A DNA stretch of 64,000 bases from Pipra filicauda (lineage: Eukaryota; Chordata; Aves; Passeriformes; Pipridae). Positions within the stretch are counted from its first letter, which is position 1, and every line of letters starts with the position of its first letter. The stretch is from positions 1,736,001 to 1,800,000 of the forward strand of contig NW_024104162.1 of NCBI RefSeq assembly GCF_003945595.2. Reading direction: 5' to 3'. The position numbers and the translations under genes were made by a program. The notes beneath the pieces are model-generated. The model was not told the DNA's origin. It made no database searches and saw nothing but the letters and a program-made list of their open reading frames with translations. This document shows positions 15,501-28,104 of the stretch, one piece after another.

Positions 15501-18500
15501 ACAACAATGCTGTTTTGTGCCTTGACTGATGCAACATCTCTGATGTGTGCCTGGGACAGAGTACCAACTATGCTGGGTTACACTACACAGAAAGAAATCT
15601 CACATAAGGAAAACTTACACCATAAACTTTTTTTCTCCTTTAACAGCAGCTGTTGAAAACTGTTTAATGGATTTAGACATTGAAAATAACCTAACAGATG
15701 TCATCACACAGTTCCACAAGGTATCACATGGCATCTGTCACACATGCAGCACGTAAGATTCACTGGTTGTGTGCCTCTCTCATACAGAGGCCTTGCATGA
15801 CAGGAGAAGGCTGCCCAATTTAGGGATGCTATTACAATATCCTTTATTGTAAAATGACACACAGCAGGTTTCTAATTAAATTTTAAGTAGAAATGTGCTC
15901 CCAGCTCTTGAATAATTCAAAATGTTCTATTAACCAAGGTTCTAAAATGCCATTGAGACATGAGCTCTGGACACAGCAACGGTCAGGGGAAGAAACAGTG
16001 CTTGGAAGCACAGCAGCAGTTAGCTGGGCAGCGGATAGGGCAGGGTATGCAAAAGGACAGCTGAAAGAGCACATCTGTTCATGGAGGAAAGTACTGCAGG
16101 CAAGAACGGAAGGAGAGAGGAGCGTGTTCTGCATGCAAATGGGGCGAGGCACGTGCAAGAGGCAAGGCTGGGTTCGGTACCCAGTCATCTCGCTCTCAAT
16201 GCACAAGCACATGCTGTTCTCCAAGTCACGTCCAGATCTGTGAGTACACGCAGGTGCCTGCTGGCACACCAATAAAAGCGCCGCTGAGCGCTGCCACCGC
16301 GTGAGAGCGGCTGAGCCAGAGCCTGTCCCAGGGATGCGCTGGCAGGAACGGGCACCATCCACCCCCGGCATCCCTGCGGAGGCACAGCTGCCCCACGGTC
16401 AGGTCTGCAAGCGCCCCGGGGGCCAGGGAGCCACAGGGCAGCAACAGCACGGTCAGATAAGTTCAGCAGCAATGTCAGCGAGCAAAGGGCTTTGGAGACC
16501 TAAGCTGGGATGGCCCTTGCCCCCATAGCGTGCACTGTGCCCCAGTGGGCAGCCCCAGCCGTAGCTCTGCAGCAGCCTCAGCCCTGTGTGAGCACAGGTG
16601 TTTTTTAAGGTCACAGAAGTAGGAATGAAGATAAAATGAGACTTGTGCTTTCTAACTGCAGACCGCAGTCAGATCTGCTGAGAGGAAGGCAGCAATACCA
16701 GCTGAGGGAGGAGGGGTAAGGCTGAATCCTGGCCTTTGGGTAACACTTAATACATGCCCCACATGACACTTAAGAGCAGGAGCATGTGAAATAATCTCCT
16801 AAGCTACTGGAAACCCTGCAATGCTCCTCTTCCTTCCCCCCATCCTTCTTGAGAGTATCTCAAAGCCAACAAGGGCCTTGGGGGGAGACCACTGAGGGGC
16901 TCAGTGATCTCAAAAAACCACTCCACAGAGGAAAGCAAGTTCAAATGCTAATGAAACCCATTTTGGTCATGACTCCTCAGGAAGCAGCAGGACAGGGTAG
17001 ACAACAACACTGTCTTCTCTTGGCAGGGTAGACAACAACACTGTCTTCTCTTGGCCAAGTCCACACTGAATTCATAGACTGAGGAATCCAGAATTTGACC
17101 CAGGCAACCCAGCTTTGACTCAAACCCTAAAATGGCCTTGATCTCTGAGTCAGGCTCTTGAGACCCTAAAGTTGTGCTTAATAGACAGCAACAGAAAGAA
17201 AGGAGAGAGAAGAGAGCATAAAAGGGGGAGAGAGAGAAAGAAAGACGTGAAGCAATGGGAAACTAGGTGGAGGGCAATACTTTCCCCAGCTCATAGCAGC
17301 TCAGGAATAAAGGCTCAACTGTAACTTGGTTTCTAAAGCCTGTGCTTGCTCAGGGTTCACTGGGGACACATCAGGCACTGAGGTGAGAAAATAGAGCTGA
17401 CGTTTAATCTCAGGCCCTCTTAGCAAGAGTTGTGTCAAAGCAGGAAGACAGATCCCTGCATTCTTCCATCTCCCCAGAGCCCCTGCAGAGTGGGGAGGAA
17501 GTATGGGGTAAAAATAACCTACCTGTTGCCGGCCCCAAGTCCAGGCTGGAGTCGTTGAGCTCTCCCCCATCTTCCCAGAAGTACTGCGGGGGCTGCAAGA
17601 TCTTGGACTCCTCATTCTCCTCGCTGGCAAAGCCTGACCCTGGGGCAGCATGCAGAGAGCCAGGGGCAAGATCTGGCTCTGCAGTCTCCGGGCTGGTTTG
17701 CTCATGGGAATTCATGGCCTCCAGGTGGGACATCATGGCAAACTCCAGCAGGGAAGTTGATGTGAGGCCATCGGCAGTTGGGTCCTCCGAGGATGCAAGA
17801 CAAAGGCACAAGGTCCCTGTATAATGACAGTAAAACCACATCAGAGCTCGGACTGACACTCACTAGGCTTGTCTTCCCCTTGCAGCCTGCTCCTGCCAAA
17901 CCAAGCTACCCCTCAGATGGGCTGTACTCTCAGCTGATGGGGAAAATTAGGATATTCTGGGAAACATCCACAACCATGCAGATGAGCATTCACATGGAGG
18001 AGTCTCAGCGGCAAGCAGCCATCTAGCCTGGGGCACCTCTCTTCAATAGGGCACTGATGGTTCACTCTTTCCAAGGTGTTTTTGCCTCTGAAAGGATGGG
18101 GTGCCCTGTTATTCATCCATCCTGGAGAGGAGGTGGAATGTCTTACACTTCAGCCATGAAATTCTGGCCTTGTGAAGACAATGATAGTTTCCTATCCAAC
18201 TGTCCTGATCCACAGCTATATTTTATGCAGGGGGACTGATTCAAACCAATATTATTTACAACTCCAATATTAATCATATTTTAAATCAGGAAGCTGAAAA
18301 TCTATTTTTAAGTCATTAACTTGAACTTCATTTTGCATTCACAATGTTGGTTTTCATAAGAAAGGGCTGACCATCAGAGGTAAGAATTAAAATGTGACAA
18401 CAGCAAACATCTACTTAACACTAAGGAAGGAAGCAGGCTGCATTTTACACTTTTCTTTCAACGTTATACCCTTGTTATTTCCATTTTATCTATTAGAAGG

Positions 18501-21500
18501 TTTGACTGACACTTCTTGATTCCTAGATGAGACTTTAATTGTGATTTGTGTCAAGGTACATTCACATGCATATTGAACTTCAATCAAAATGCAAGAAAAC
18601 AGCACCTGGAACTTGGCTTTATTCAGCTGATAAATACCATGATAAATATGGAGACATAAGGAAAAAATAAAATTACCAAAACATGTTTTACATTTAAAAC
18701 AGTTTTGTTAAGCAAGCAAAGTAACTAATTTGGGTGAACTGAACAATTTGCTTCCCAGTCCTCTGTTCTTCAGCATATCAAAACTAGAAGATCTCATCCT
18801 CTCACAGCTGATTTTTATTCATAGATTAGAAGAAAAAAGGACACATTTTCTCGCTTTCTCAGCTCATACTCAGTTTCTCAATTCTTAATGAACTAGTCAC
18901 TGAACTGAATTAATTGAATAAGCTGAAATTAAGACTAATTTGGTATTTTTCTTTGATAACCGATTTTCTAGACAACAGAAATGCAGCAGATCTAATCCAT
19001 CTGGACTTTAGTCAAATATCTGATAGAGTGTCTCACGCAGAATTACCAGAGACGCAAGAAAAGACAGTAATAAGCAGGAAAACTGTATGGCATTGGCTAT
19101 ACAAAAAATGACAGAGGCTTGTGCTGGAGGGGGGCTATTAGTGGAATTCCTCGAGGTTTGTCCTTGGATCTGCTGTTCTTTCACATTTTCCTAAGTGACC
19201 TTGGAATTAAAATTAGGAACATGATAACGAAATTAGCCAAGGACACAAAGCGAGGAGACATCCTCACTGCACAGACTGTAGGTACAGCTAGGTGATCCTG
19301 AGAATGGGAATAACAGAAATAGTATGAAAAGAAATAGTACAAAGTGATAAGTCATCCCCTTGAGAACTAGCACAAAACATTTCTGATACAAGATAGGAAA
19401 ACATCCATTAGAAATGTCTTAAGAGACGAAACTCCTGTATTAGAAACAGCTCTGAGATATCACTGGAATGCAGATGTGAAAATCCTTGCAGAGTCCCGAA
19501 GTATTAGAAATAGAGAGCTTTTACAAAGCAGTGCTGAGACATCACCTGGATGCTGCACACAGATCTGGATACACGTGGCCTGAAATGATTTAAGCAGAGC
19601 TGAACTGCCTTGAGGCAAGGGCACAGACTAGGCAACCTCCTGAGGTTGCTTCTCACCACTGTGTCCTACAATTTCACATCCCAGAAGGGCAAATTCAAAT
19701 CAAGACAAGTGTTAAGATGAGCTGTGGGGCAATGGCAGATGGGTTGGCCCTGGTGCTTTTGCTGAAAACATTAGCCTGTTGGCACACAAAGTTTGGGAAT
19801 TGCTGCTTACCTGCCAGACTGATTACCAAAGCAGTCCTGGGAACATTAAAATCCAGAAATGAATTTCTCAAGTCTGCCTGCTCTGACACTCTCCACTTTC
19901 TTCCACTACTCTCTGAACTGAGCAAAATCCAATATTGGTTACCCTTTCCTATATGCACTTGGGCCAGGCTTCAGCACTTCTCAGTCTCGTTTATTTTGCT
20001 CTATTGATCCAAGTCAAGATCAGCTGAGGCCAGCACGGCAACAAAAAAGGGAACAGCAGAGTATCAAAGGGGAAGGAAGCTACTGCAGCATCACTGAGCC
20101 AACCAAAATGCCTCAGGGCATCCCTGGGAATGTGCCTGCTCCCTGCGAGCCCTGCACGCACAGTGAAGTCCACAGCTGGAAACAAGAGCTCACACATCTC
20201 CTATGTGTGAGCACAGATCCAGAGAGACCTGGCCAGGCCCCCATGCCAATCCAGTGGTGCTCAGCAAGCTCCAACACGACAATGCCCAGGCTGGGCTTCC
20301 CCAGCTGACACAAGACACCTGCATCACTGACAGAGAGCACTGAGCCCTGTGCAGCCCACCAGAGAGAGCACTTGTCTTGAGGAGCTTACAGCTTAAGCAA
20401 ACATGACAGAGAGCAGCAAGAAGGAGAAAAGAAACATTATTCTCAAAGTTATCCACCAAAGGAGAGCAGAAGGACAGGGAGACACCAAGTGGTCCAAGAC
20501 CACACGGAATATTTGATATATTTGTGACTGTAACTAACTGCCTGGATCCTAAGTAAGCTCTTTATATGCCCCAATGTTTCAGTTTCCCCCAGTTCCCATT
20601 AGCAGACATGGTTGGTGTGGCACCTCGGCTTTCCAGCCACACTACAAAACACATCCTGGGTCTCCCAGGCAGCAAGGCAAAGTCTCAAAATGTAATTCTG
20701 CGCCAGCTCCCAGGCTGGCTCAGGCCTTTTTTTCCATCAGCTACACCATGTTTGGGCTGCCTCCAGAACTCAGCCACAGTCCATCCCACCACTTCTCAAC
20801 AGACATCTCATGGCAAGTGAACCTGGGCATCCAGAGAGTTATTTCCATCCATGAAGGAAGCTTGGATGCTGGGAGTTTGTTTACCCTCCTCTAACTCTGA
20901 AGTGTTTACCCAGTTAAAACCCCCTAAGCTGCATTATCTGGTTTACTGGGATGCTGTGCTTTCCTCAGCCCAAGATAAGAATGAGTCATGCACAGCCTGA
21001 GCAAGCCAGGTTTCTCCTGGGGTGGATCTGGAGTAAGACCTTGGGGCCTGATCCACAGGCACAGGATGCAGAGACTGGCCTGGGGGAACCCTCTGTGCCA
21101 GCACCAGCCCAAATGCCACAGGGCTAACAGCACTATCACACCAGGGTAAAAATCAGTACCTCTCCAGACAGCATCCTGACACCACTTCATTCATACCATC
21201 TGCACCAGCAGCAAAAACTCAATGGGCTGAGGTGCCAAACAGCAGCCCCAAGATTTGGCACCTTCCCCCTCTCTTCCAAGCGTCTCATAAAGGAGCTCCA
21301 CGCAGCTGTCAAGTCCAAGGCAAAGAAAGAATCAAAGCACAAGCTGAGCTGGGAGGCAGGGGAGCACAGCTGAGAGAGGAAATCTAATGCCCAAGACCTC
21401 GGTGCCAGGCCGTTTTCCTCCTTGGATGGGGAACAGGGATTAGACAACTTCTATCAACCATCAGTCTCCCAATTTTGTATTCTAAAAGGCAGATCAAGAG

Positions 21501-24500
21501 ATAGGAATAAAGAAACACAAACGAATAAAGCCCGGCAACTGTAGATGGGAGGGAGCAGGGAACGGAGCCAGGGCTTGCCAGCTGCTTCAATGGGGCGTTT
21601 GTCTCTCATTTCTATTTTTGCGGCACCTCTGCGTAACCTGGAGGAGATGAGGCTCTGCATGCTAAAGAGGGCAGCCAGCCTTCAGGGAAACAGCAGGGCT
21701 GTGAGCACCGGAGGAAAGCCCTCCCCAGAACAGACAGAGGAGGAGCGAGAAATGAGAGAAAGTGGGAGAGGTAGCTGGAGGGGGGAGAGGGAACAAAGGC
21801 AGAGAGCACCGAAACCAGCATGGGAGCTCCGCGGTGGCTGCGAGCTGTCCTGCTGCTGGTACCCGCAAAGATGACACGTGGAGGTAACAATGGCCTTGCA
21901 AAAGGTGCTTCACCTCTACAAGGAGCAGAATGGGGCAATTCCAACAGCAGGGAATAATACTGTAACCTTTCCAAGTTCACTGGAAAAAAGCTGGCCATGG
22001 GGACACACCGATGTGTGGGTGGGGCCAGTTTTCTAGTTGCTGACCCCACTGATCCCACAGCAAACAGTTCCAACTCAAAGTAGAGAAGCTTGCTCTGTTC
22101 AGCTCAGCAGAGGATTCAAGAAAACAGGACAAGGAGATGGGGGAGTTTTGCTCAACAGCAGAAGAAAATACCTGACAAAAAATTATCTGCCATCTCTCTC
22201 CCAAACTGCTGTGAATAAGAGCAGTTCCACAGTTCTAAACAATTCTAAAACAATCTCAAAATATTTTCTACATTAGCTGACCAAGAACTGCTTCATCCCT
22301 TTGCCACAAAGCAAGCCACCTCTCCACTGGACAAGGCAGCTGTTTAAAAGCTCCCAACTGGCCTATTGAATAGGACTAGGAGTGAAAGAGGAAATAAGTA
22401 ATTTCTGTGTCCAGCTGAAATGAGAGGAGGGATTTGGGGAGATGAAATGGAACCTGGCTGTGACTATGTCAAAATTTTCTTGCTTTTTAATTAATAACAA
22501 GCAAACTTCAATTTCTCTCCAAGGAACATACAACCATCCCTTAAGATGTCATCACATTGGCTTGATCTATGGAATATTCTTCAGTTTACCCAACAGAAGG
22601 TTGGTTTTACCTCTCCTTCATGTGTCTTGTGGCTACACCACAGCGCCACGGAGGCAGGATCAGCCTGCTGAAGGGAAGAATATTTGCCTGGAGCACACTC
22701 TGACTTACCTGTCTCTCACCACCAACTAGCAGAGCCTGCACACTCCTCCCAAGCACAGTTGCACAATGGCTACCAGGGAGGGGGGTCAGAGCATCTTGGT
22801 GTTGCCAATGCAGCAGCCGCAACAATGTCCATCTGGCCCTGCTACCGCTGACCTTCCTTTCAAGCCCACCCCACACCCAGGAGCTACCCAACAATGTTAT
22901 TTCCTAGGAGAGCTGGGTCAGGAATGGGTCATTTACTGATAATCGGTTAGGACAGAAACACAATGACCAGATGAGGGAAGCATCTGCCAGGGATATTCCC
23001 TCCCCCAGACCACCACGCCTGGAAAGGCCGGGGAGCAAGGCCCAAGGGCAGAGAGGAGAGAGGCCTCAGGGCAGAACAGCCAACGGCACAAACCACTTCC
23101 AGAACATAACAAAACACAGACCAATTTAAATAACAAAAAAGGATCCCAACCGTGGCCAGTGGAGGAAGAGAAGAAAATGTCGTTTGACTGAGGGATGTCC
23201 AAGCTGATTCCCACACAGTCACCTGGAGTCTCTGCACACCAAACCTTCAACAGCTTGCACAGGGAAGCACACAGGATGACCGTATATCAAACCAAGTCCC
23301 TTTGATGCTAATTCAGACTTACAGACCATACCTGTTCTGGGACACCTCTACCTAAGACCTCTCCCAGCCTAGCTCCCACATGGCCTTATTGCTGCTCTCC
23401 CATGCTGCACTAGAGTACTTACACATCCAGCCATGTCCCTAATCTCTGAGATCATTTCCAATTAGGGCTTCGGAAAATAAGATCAGACTGCCATCCTCCT
23501 CCGGTACTGCCAGCAATCAGGTCCCTTACGGAGCATCCCTCTAAAACTATCCACCTTCTCACGGCTCCAGTACATTTTAGAAAGCAATGGGAAAAGCACT
23601 CGGGTCAGCAGGGAGCACATACTTACCAACCTGCACCAACAAGAGGGACGAGGCACAACTGAAGAAGCCCTTGCAACGGGACAGCTTTTTAAAGGGATGC
23701 TGTGCCAGCATCTTTGAGCTTTTACAGCTCTTTACAGCAAGCATAATGAGAGAGCTCCAACACTCGGCTACAGGGAGTGTGTGTCTGCACGTACTGAGTG
23801 GCTACTACCTCACAAAAGACTGCCAACATCTGCTCCCTTGGCATTTCAGAAGAGAACATCCAGAGCACGCGGGCCCAAGTATATCCTAGGAAATGGCACA
23901 GCACTGCCAGAAGATGCACCTGCTTTTGCAGAAAATTGTAGATGTGCCCTTTGTCAGCACAAGCACAGCAGAGGCCTGCCTTCCAGGGGTGACAGGCACC
24001 CTCAGCCCAGCGCTGAGGTGAGTCAAGTCTCTTGTCCTTACAATCAGTAACATCACGACTGCTCTAAACACCTCCACCCGCCTGCACACAAGACACTCCA
24101 TGCAAGCAGGTCACAGCAACTCCAACAAGCCTGCCTGTCCTTCCCCCTTCGCCCAACCATTCATGCCGGGAGTCACAATCTCACTTGGTTTCAGTCTCCC
24201 AGACTGTTTGCCTTCACTCCCTCCCCAGATTGTCTCGTAGCCTTCACACCTCCCTCCTCTGCTGCTGCAACGTCTGCTCCTCTTCGCGATTCTCGCTATT
24301 GACAATGGCAGCTGCCAGCTCAGGGCCAGGGGAGATGCAGCCCCTGGGGAAACAGCATCAGGTAGACAGTTGTACACAGCAGAAGTCAATTTTCTTTCCT
24401 CAGTTACCTTTCACAGGCCTCTTCAAACAGCCCACAGGCCCCCAGGGGTTAACAGACCACAGGATGAAAGCCATTGATCTAAGAGAAAAACCACAGCCCA

Positions 24501-27500
24501 CAGACTTCTTTGCCCTCTCAAAGGCCCAAAGCATTTCATCTGTCTTGCCAGGCCTGTGCTTCCTCTTCTTGCTCTGTCCCAGCCTGGACTGTGTACCCCA
24601 TGGTGCTCAGTTTGATTTCTAGCACACCAAATAAAGGCTTGTGGCTGCTTCGTCTTCAAAGCCACCCTGCTCAGGCAGAGCAAGCACTACCTCAGATGCA
24701 GGAGGGGCTTCCCTTGAGACATCCCATAAGGCCTTTAAAACTCACTGGGCACAACACTGAACACAAAATGGTTACACTCCACTCCAGACCCTGCAGCAGA
24801 GCAGTGACGACCACCCTGCCACATGCTGCATAGCAGACTCTCCCCCAAGAGTCTCCACTCTGCAAACAACCTCACGCATCCCCGGCAAAAAAAACTCATG
24901 CAAAGGTTAGGTGGTCCCAGGGCACATGTATGGGTCCTGACTACCTTCCCAACACATCAGGCAGGACAGAAATAGCCGAGAGTGGTTGCAGTTGGTATAC
25001 AGAGGGTGGGCTGCAAAGCTGGCTGCCCAACAGTAACAAATTACATTCACCAGAACAAGAATGTACATCCAAACTCTGGCAACCACAACAGGGCTTAACC
25101 AGGCATAGGGACGATGAGGGGCTGATCTGAGCCCCAGCAGGGTGTATCTTCCTTGCCAGCATCCCTGGCCCTCTGAACAAATCAACACACGTGTTTGCTT
25201 TGCCTCGGTGTGGGCTGTGCTCATGTGGCTGACAAATAGCCTCTCCATTCTTTGGGGATTACGTGTTTCAACAGTGTCCTGGTTTCAACAAATAGCCAGC
25301 AAGAACAAGAAGCAAGTTCACTCAAGCACCAGCTGCGAGCCACGATGCACCTTCCCTGCAGCCCCTCTCTCCTGGCCCTGCAGCAGGGCTGCCAGGGCAG
25401 CTGCTGCTGCTCACTCAGGTACCCACAAAATGCCGGAGCTTCTTCCCACACTGAGGGAGTGGAAAAACTTTTGTGCGCTCTGATCTGTAGCTCGTCGCCA
25501 GCAGCTTCCCCTTGAGGGCTTAATGTAGTTATTTCTACCCCTGATGCCTATAATTAAATGAACATTTCCTTATGGCACTGAGGAGGCCAAGCTAAAACTG
25601 ACTACAGGGAATTTTCATCCATCCTGATCTATACTCCCTCATCTCTGGCTTGTTCACACAATGCTAACAAGGCATCTTCTAAGCAGGCAGAAGGGAAAAA
25701 AACACCCCTTAAATAGCCCACATGAAGACAAGCACCTGGGGAGATAAAAAGAGGAAAGAGACCAATTCCCTCCTTGTCCCCCTGCTTTTAATCACATAAT
25801 TTTCCTACTTGCAAAACCAAAGGGGCTTAGATACCCTAGAGCCTGGAGAGATGTTTCCATGCTCTGCCAGCAGACTTGTGCTGCTCAGCAGTCTGATGGG
25901 ACCCTCATGAGGTGCATGTCCCATTTCAGCACATCCTGCAGGTCTGCAGAGGCTCCCAATTGAGGGAAGCTCTTTTTCAGGGATTAACAATTCCTGTCCT
26001 GCAGGGCTGGAGAAGCGAAGCCAGAGTGCACCAAGTTATTTCAGACTGGAACAGATCCTAAACCACTGAACAAAGCTACTAACCGAAACAGGCCTTAATG
26101 TATAAATTCCCAGTAATCTGTATCTCCACTTCTGACCTCCCATCTAGGTAGAAGTCCAGTCATCTGGAGAAGTCTGGCCAATAGAGTCCAGCCCTCCAGT
26201 TTCTCTACAGCCCACCAGGATTATCAGTTTCACTAGACTAGGAACTGAGCTGTCCCTCGGAGCTGCCACGTGCCTCCCAGCCATACTCCTATCCCTGCCA
26301 GGACAGCAGAGAGGATCAGAGGGAAAGCCAAGGACCCAAATCCTCTGTATCACCACCAGCTGGACAGCAATACCAGAGTTTCCAGCAGCCTCAGCAGAAT
26401 AGGAAACACACCCTCCCCTCAGCATAACCGTACCAGTGGTGGTCCTTTTGGCTGCCACAGTGTAAAACCACCACGAGGTCCATCTCCTTCCCATGCAGAG
26501 CAAATGCAGCTTTCTGGCTATGGGGCTGGCAGCTGGGCAGGGTGGGAATATGGCAGTTCCCCCACCCCCCGTCCATGCATCTTGCCCTCCACTGTGGAGG
26601 AGGTAGAGGTTTGGCTGAATTTGGAGACTCGGGTTTCCTGCTGAAATGCGGCTAAAGAACCTTTGCCAGCTGTGCCCGAGGTTTTCCCTTAATGTGGACA
26701 ACCTGCCTGGAGGAAGCCACAAAATTGGCTCCCTGCTCAGCTCTGGAAAGACTTATTGCTTCTGTGCCACTGAGTATTGGCACAAAACCCCAACAGGTTT
26801 TCTGATCCATTTTGCTCTTTAAGCTCACTATTGTTTGCAAACCTAAAAGGCTTTATCTCTTCTCTTTAGGGAGTCCCGGACGGCAGAGACTCACAGCTCA
26901 CGGACAGAATGGCTCCACAGATGACACATTCCCCCATGAACATTTTCAGGAGATTGGGGTAATAAGAGAGATGTGCCAGGGGGCTGGATGTCACTGTATC
27001 ACAGCTCGGTCGTGCTGGAAGACAGTGACTGGTTGGTAACTCAGCCCTTCCCTCCCTGCCAGAATGACTCAAGACAAAGGCTCCCCCACACTTTAAATGT
27101 CCCCGTTCAGAACTCCTGTTCCACACTAACCAGATTTCTGTACAAAGGGATGGTGCAGGGAGGAAAAGGGCAATCTCAGCCTCACAGGTCTTTAGGGGAT
27201 CCCTTTGTTGGGAAATTTCCCTAGACTATTTAAAAATAGAAGCAGAGCCTTCACAACTATTCCGAGTATAATTATTAGCGCGCTTAATTGCCTTTCCCTG
27301 GCACCCTACCTCTCCTCCAAATTTCAAGAGGAGGCTCTTGGGGAAACGCGTAGCAATTTGCGGTTCCCCGTTCCTTTGTACCAGTTTCGCGGTAGTTCGC
27401 AAAATCACCACGACGCCAGACGAAGCCATCGATACCCGGGCGGGCGGTCTGGGGCAATGCTGCCGCAGCCGGGGCTGCCGCAGCCGGGGCTGCCCCGGCC

Positions 27501-28104
27501 GGGCCGCGACCACCCACCCCCGGCTCCGCCAGCGCTGCCGGTGCTCACGGGGTCCCCGCAGGGTCCAGCGCCGCGTGCCCCCTCTCCGAGGCAGGAGAGC
27601 CCGGGAGAACCCCCGTCCCCGCGGGGTGAAACCCACGTGCATCCAGCCCGCCATGCCGGGAGCGCAGGGGTCCCCTGTCACCCCCGGAGGTCCCGGGGCA
27701 GAGACCGGCCGCTCCAGAGGGCTCTGATGTTCGGGTGGGGGGCAGCGCCCGGTACCCAGGGAGAGCTCCAGGGTAGGGGACGGGGATCCGCACAAGTCCC
27801 GGTACGCGGGGTCAACGGTGCCTGTGCGGGGGTGGGTGATGGAGACCTGCCTGCTGCAGAGGTCCCGGTGCCCCGAAGCACTGGACCCTCCGCGGACTGC
27901 GGTTCTCCAGGATGAGGGGGGTCAGACCCGCCCCCCGCTGGGGGTCCCGGTGCTCGGGGCGCTCCGGTGCCCGCGAAAAGGACCGACCCCCACCCTCTGC
28001 CCAGCCCGCCGCGGGGGGGTCCCGCCCCAGCCCCGCCAGCCTCACTCACCCGCGGCCAGAAACAGCAGCAGCAGCAACGCCGGGGCCCGGTGCAAGGGCT
28101 GCAT
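325..28104 (-). CDS. PODXL2: PODXL2 (endoglycan / podocalyxin-like 2), gene span, 3' end outside window
   Basis: Type I membrane sialomucin of the CD34/podocalyxin family. Family members carry O-glycans and act in cell adhesion; mammalian endoglycan can bind L-selectin. Seven coding exons joined in phase (55, 294, 887, 75, 157, 62 and 180 nt) give 570 residues. In order: signal peptide (about 1-25), an acidic segment with tyrosines at 97 and 118, a Ser/Thr/Pro/Glu-rich mucin region (about 118-410), a globular stalk with Cys415, Cys437 and Cys522, and a transmembrane helix (about 536-557) followed by a basic stop-transfer run. Motifs shared with human PODXL2 include PWDSxQVICKDWSNLAGKNY, GPQLLALVE, HLLMTL.GEQG, IQNYSTTTSCQ and YNCWQRRLPK. 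The last exon, with the remaining cytoplasmic tail and its PDZ ligand, is not in the window. The human protein is about 605 aa; the visible part plus a normal tail predicts roughly 650 aa. The promoter is a CpG island. Confidence 0.95.
505..2144 (-). other. PODXL2 intron 6
   Basis: A 1.6-kb intron with a GTAAGA donor and a TTCCAG acceptor. No exon, RNA gene or clear mobile element was recognised. Confidence 0.75.
2145..2206 (-). CDS. PODXL2: PODXL2 coding exon 6
   Basis: A 62-nt exon, acceptor TTTACAG and donor GTAAGA. It completes the split Gly490 and encodes VIPTKDVLMALGDVKRSLAE, aligning with human VVPTQDVLSMLGDIRRSLEE. Confidence 0.93.
3091..3247 (-). CDS. PODXL2: PODXL2 coding exon 5
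   Basis: A 157-nt exon, phase 0 in and phase 1 out, acceptor GGCAG and donor GTAAGT. It encodes residues 438-489, with RGPQLLALVED, WLISLSKPNENDKHLLMTL and GEQ matching the globular stalk of endoglycan. Confidence 0.95.
3248..6162 (-). other. PODXL2 intron 4
   Basis: A 2.9-kb intron with a GTAAGT donor and a GGCAG acceptor. Several short open frames on both strands show no family resemblance. A short A-run sits near 5252. No mobile element was recognised. Confidence 0.7.
6163..6237 (-). CDS. PODXL2: PODXL2 coding exon 4
   Basis: A 75-nt phase 0/0 exon, acceptor CCAG and donor GTAAGT. It encodes VICKDWSNLAGKNYIILNM followed by SDNIDC (residues 413-437), nearly identical to human PODXL2. It includes two of the cysteines of the globular domain and an N-linked sequon (NMS). 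Confidence 0.95.
7257..8143 (-). CDS. PODXL2: PODXL2 coding exon 3 (mucin region)
   Basis: An 887-nt exon between a TAG acceptor (8146-8144) and the donor CAG|GTAGCA (7256-7251), phase 1 in and phase 0 out. It encodes residues 117-412, rich in Ser, Thr, Pro and Glu as expected of an O-glycosylated stalk, with N-glycosylation sequons such as NGT (132-134) and NDT. Tyr118 follows the split Asp117. The last residues PWDSAQ run into VICKDWSN of exon 4, as in human. The long poly-Glu run of human PODXL2 is reduced here to a short EEEE. The donor is weaker than its neighbours. Confidence 0.92.
11018..11165 (-). mobile_element. CR1 LINE, 3'-terminal fragment
   Basis: On the plus strand the segment starts with TCACAGAATCATCAAGGTTGG and continues with TCCAACCATCAGCGCAGCAC. 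This is the reverse complement of the avian CR1 3' end. The right boundary is uncertain because similarity fades after the GAGTCAATCCTTCCTTCC stretch. Confidence 0.75.
15214..15235. repeat. Poly-A tract (22 A)
   Basis: An uninterrupted run of A in PODXL2 intron 2, followed by a GCAGCAGCTGCAGAGCTGCAG stretch. I see no retrotransposed gene next to it. Confidence 0.85.
16993..17054. repeat. Perfect 31-bp tandem duplication
   Basis: The unit beginning CAGGGTAGACAACAACACTG occurs at 16993-17023 and again, without mismatch, at 17024-17054, in PODXL2 intron 2. The perfect identity suggests a recent or polymorphic duplication, or an assembly stutter. Confidence 0.9.
17523..17816 (-). CDS. PODXL2: PODXL2 coding exon 2 (N-terminal acidic region)
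   Basis: The acceptor ACAG precedes 17816 and the donor GTAGGT follows 17523; the exon is 294 nt, phase 1 to phase 1. It encodes residues 20-116, acidic and Ser/Glu-rich. Its end (QPPQYFWEDGGELNDSSLD) matches the human segment holding sulfatable Tyr97. In this model the same tyrosine is also residue 97. Confidence 0.92.
17817..28049 (-). other. PODXL2 intron 1
   Basis: A 10.2-kb first intron with a GTGAGT donor and an ACAG acceptor. It contains a decayed CR1-type LINE at about 18.9-19.7 kb. Its first 600 bases, next to exon 1, are part of the CpG island. The remainder is unique-looking sequence with no coding signal that I recognise. Confidence 0.7.
18920..19675 (+). mobile_element. Ancient CR1-type LINE fragment (decayed)
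   Basis: The plus strand keeps eroded reverse-transcriptase motifs: LDFSQISDRVSH (compare LDFSKAFDTVSH), then ISGIPRG..LDLLFFHIFLSDLG (compare the usual VPQGSVLGPLLFNIFINDL). Next come a block like [10 protein letters not shown] and a CR1-like 3' end (GAGGTTGCTTCTCACCACTG). Frameshifts and stops are frequent, so it is an old insertion in PODXL2 intron 1. Boundaries are approximate. Confidence 0.7.

Larger units (their letters stand above)
8144..17522 (-). other. PODXL2 intron 2
   Basis: A 9.4-kb intron. It holds a CR1 tail (about 11018-11165), a 22-base A-run (about 15214-15235), a 31-bp tandem duplication (16993-17054) and a purine-rich AGAG stretch (about 17185-17250). No additional exon was recognised. 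Confidence 0.7.

Noticed and set aside
21612..22073. A 153-codon minus-strand frame inside PODXL2 intron 1.
   Set aside because: No homology recognised, and the donor/acceptor phases do not fit the PODXL2 model.
26144..26722. A 192-codon minus-strand frame in PODXL2 intron 1.
   Set aside because: The translation has no recognisable domain and the region shows no repeat or exon signature that I can support.
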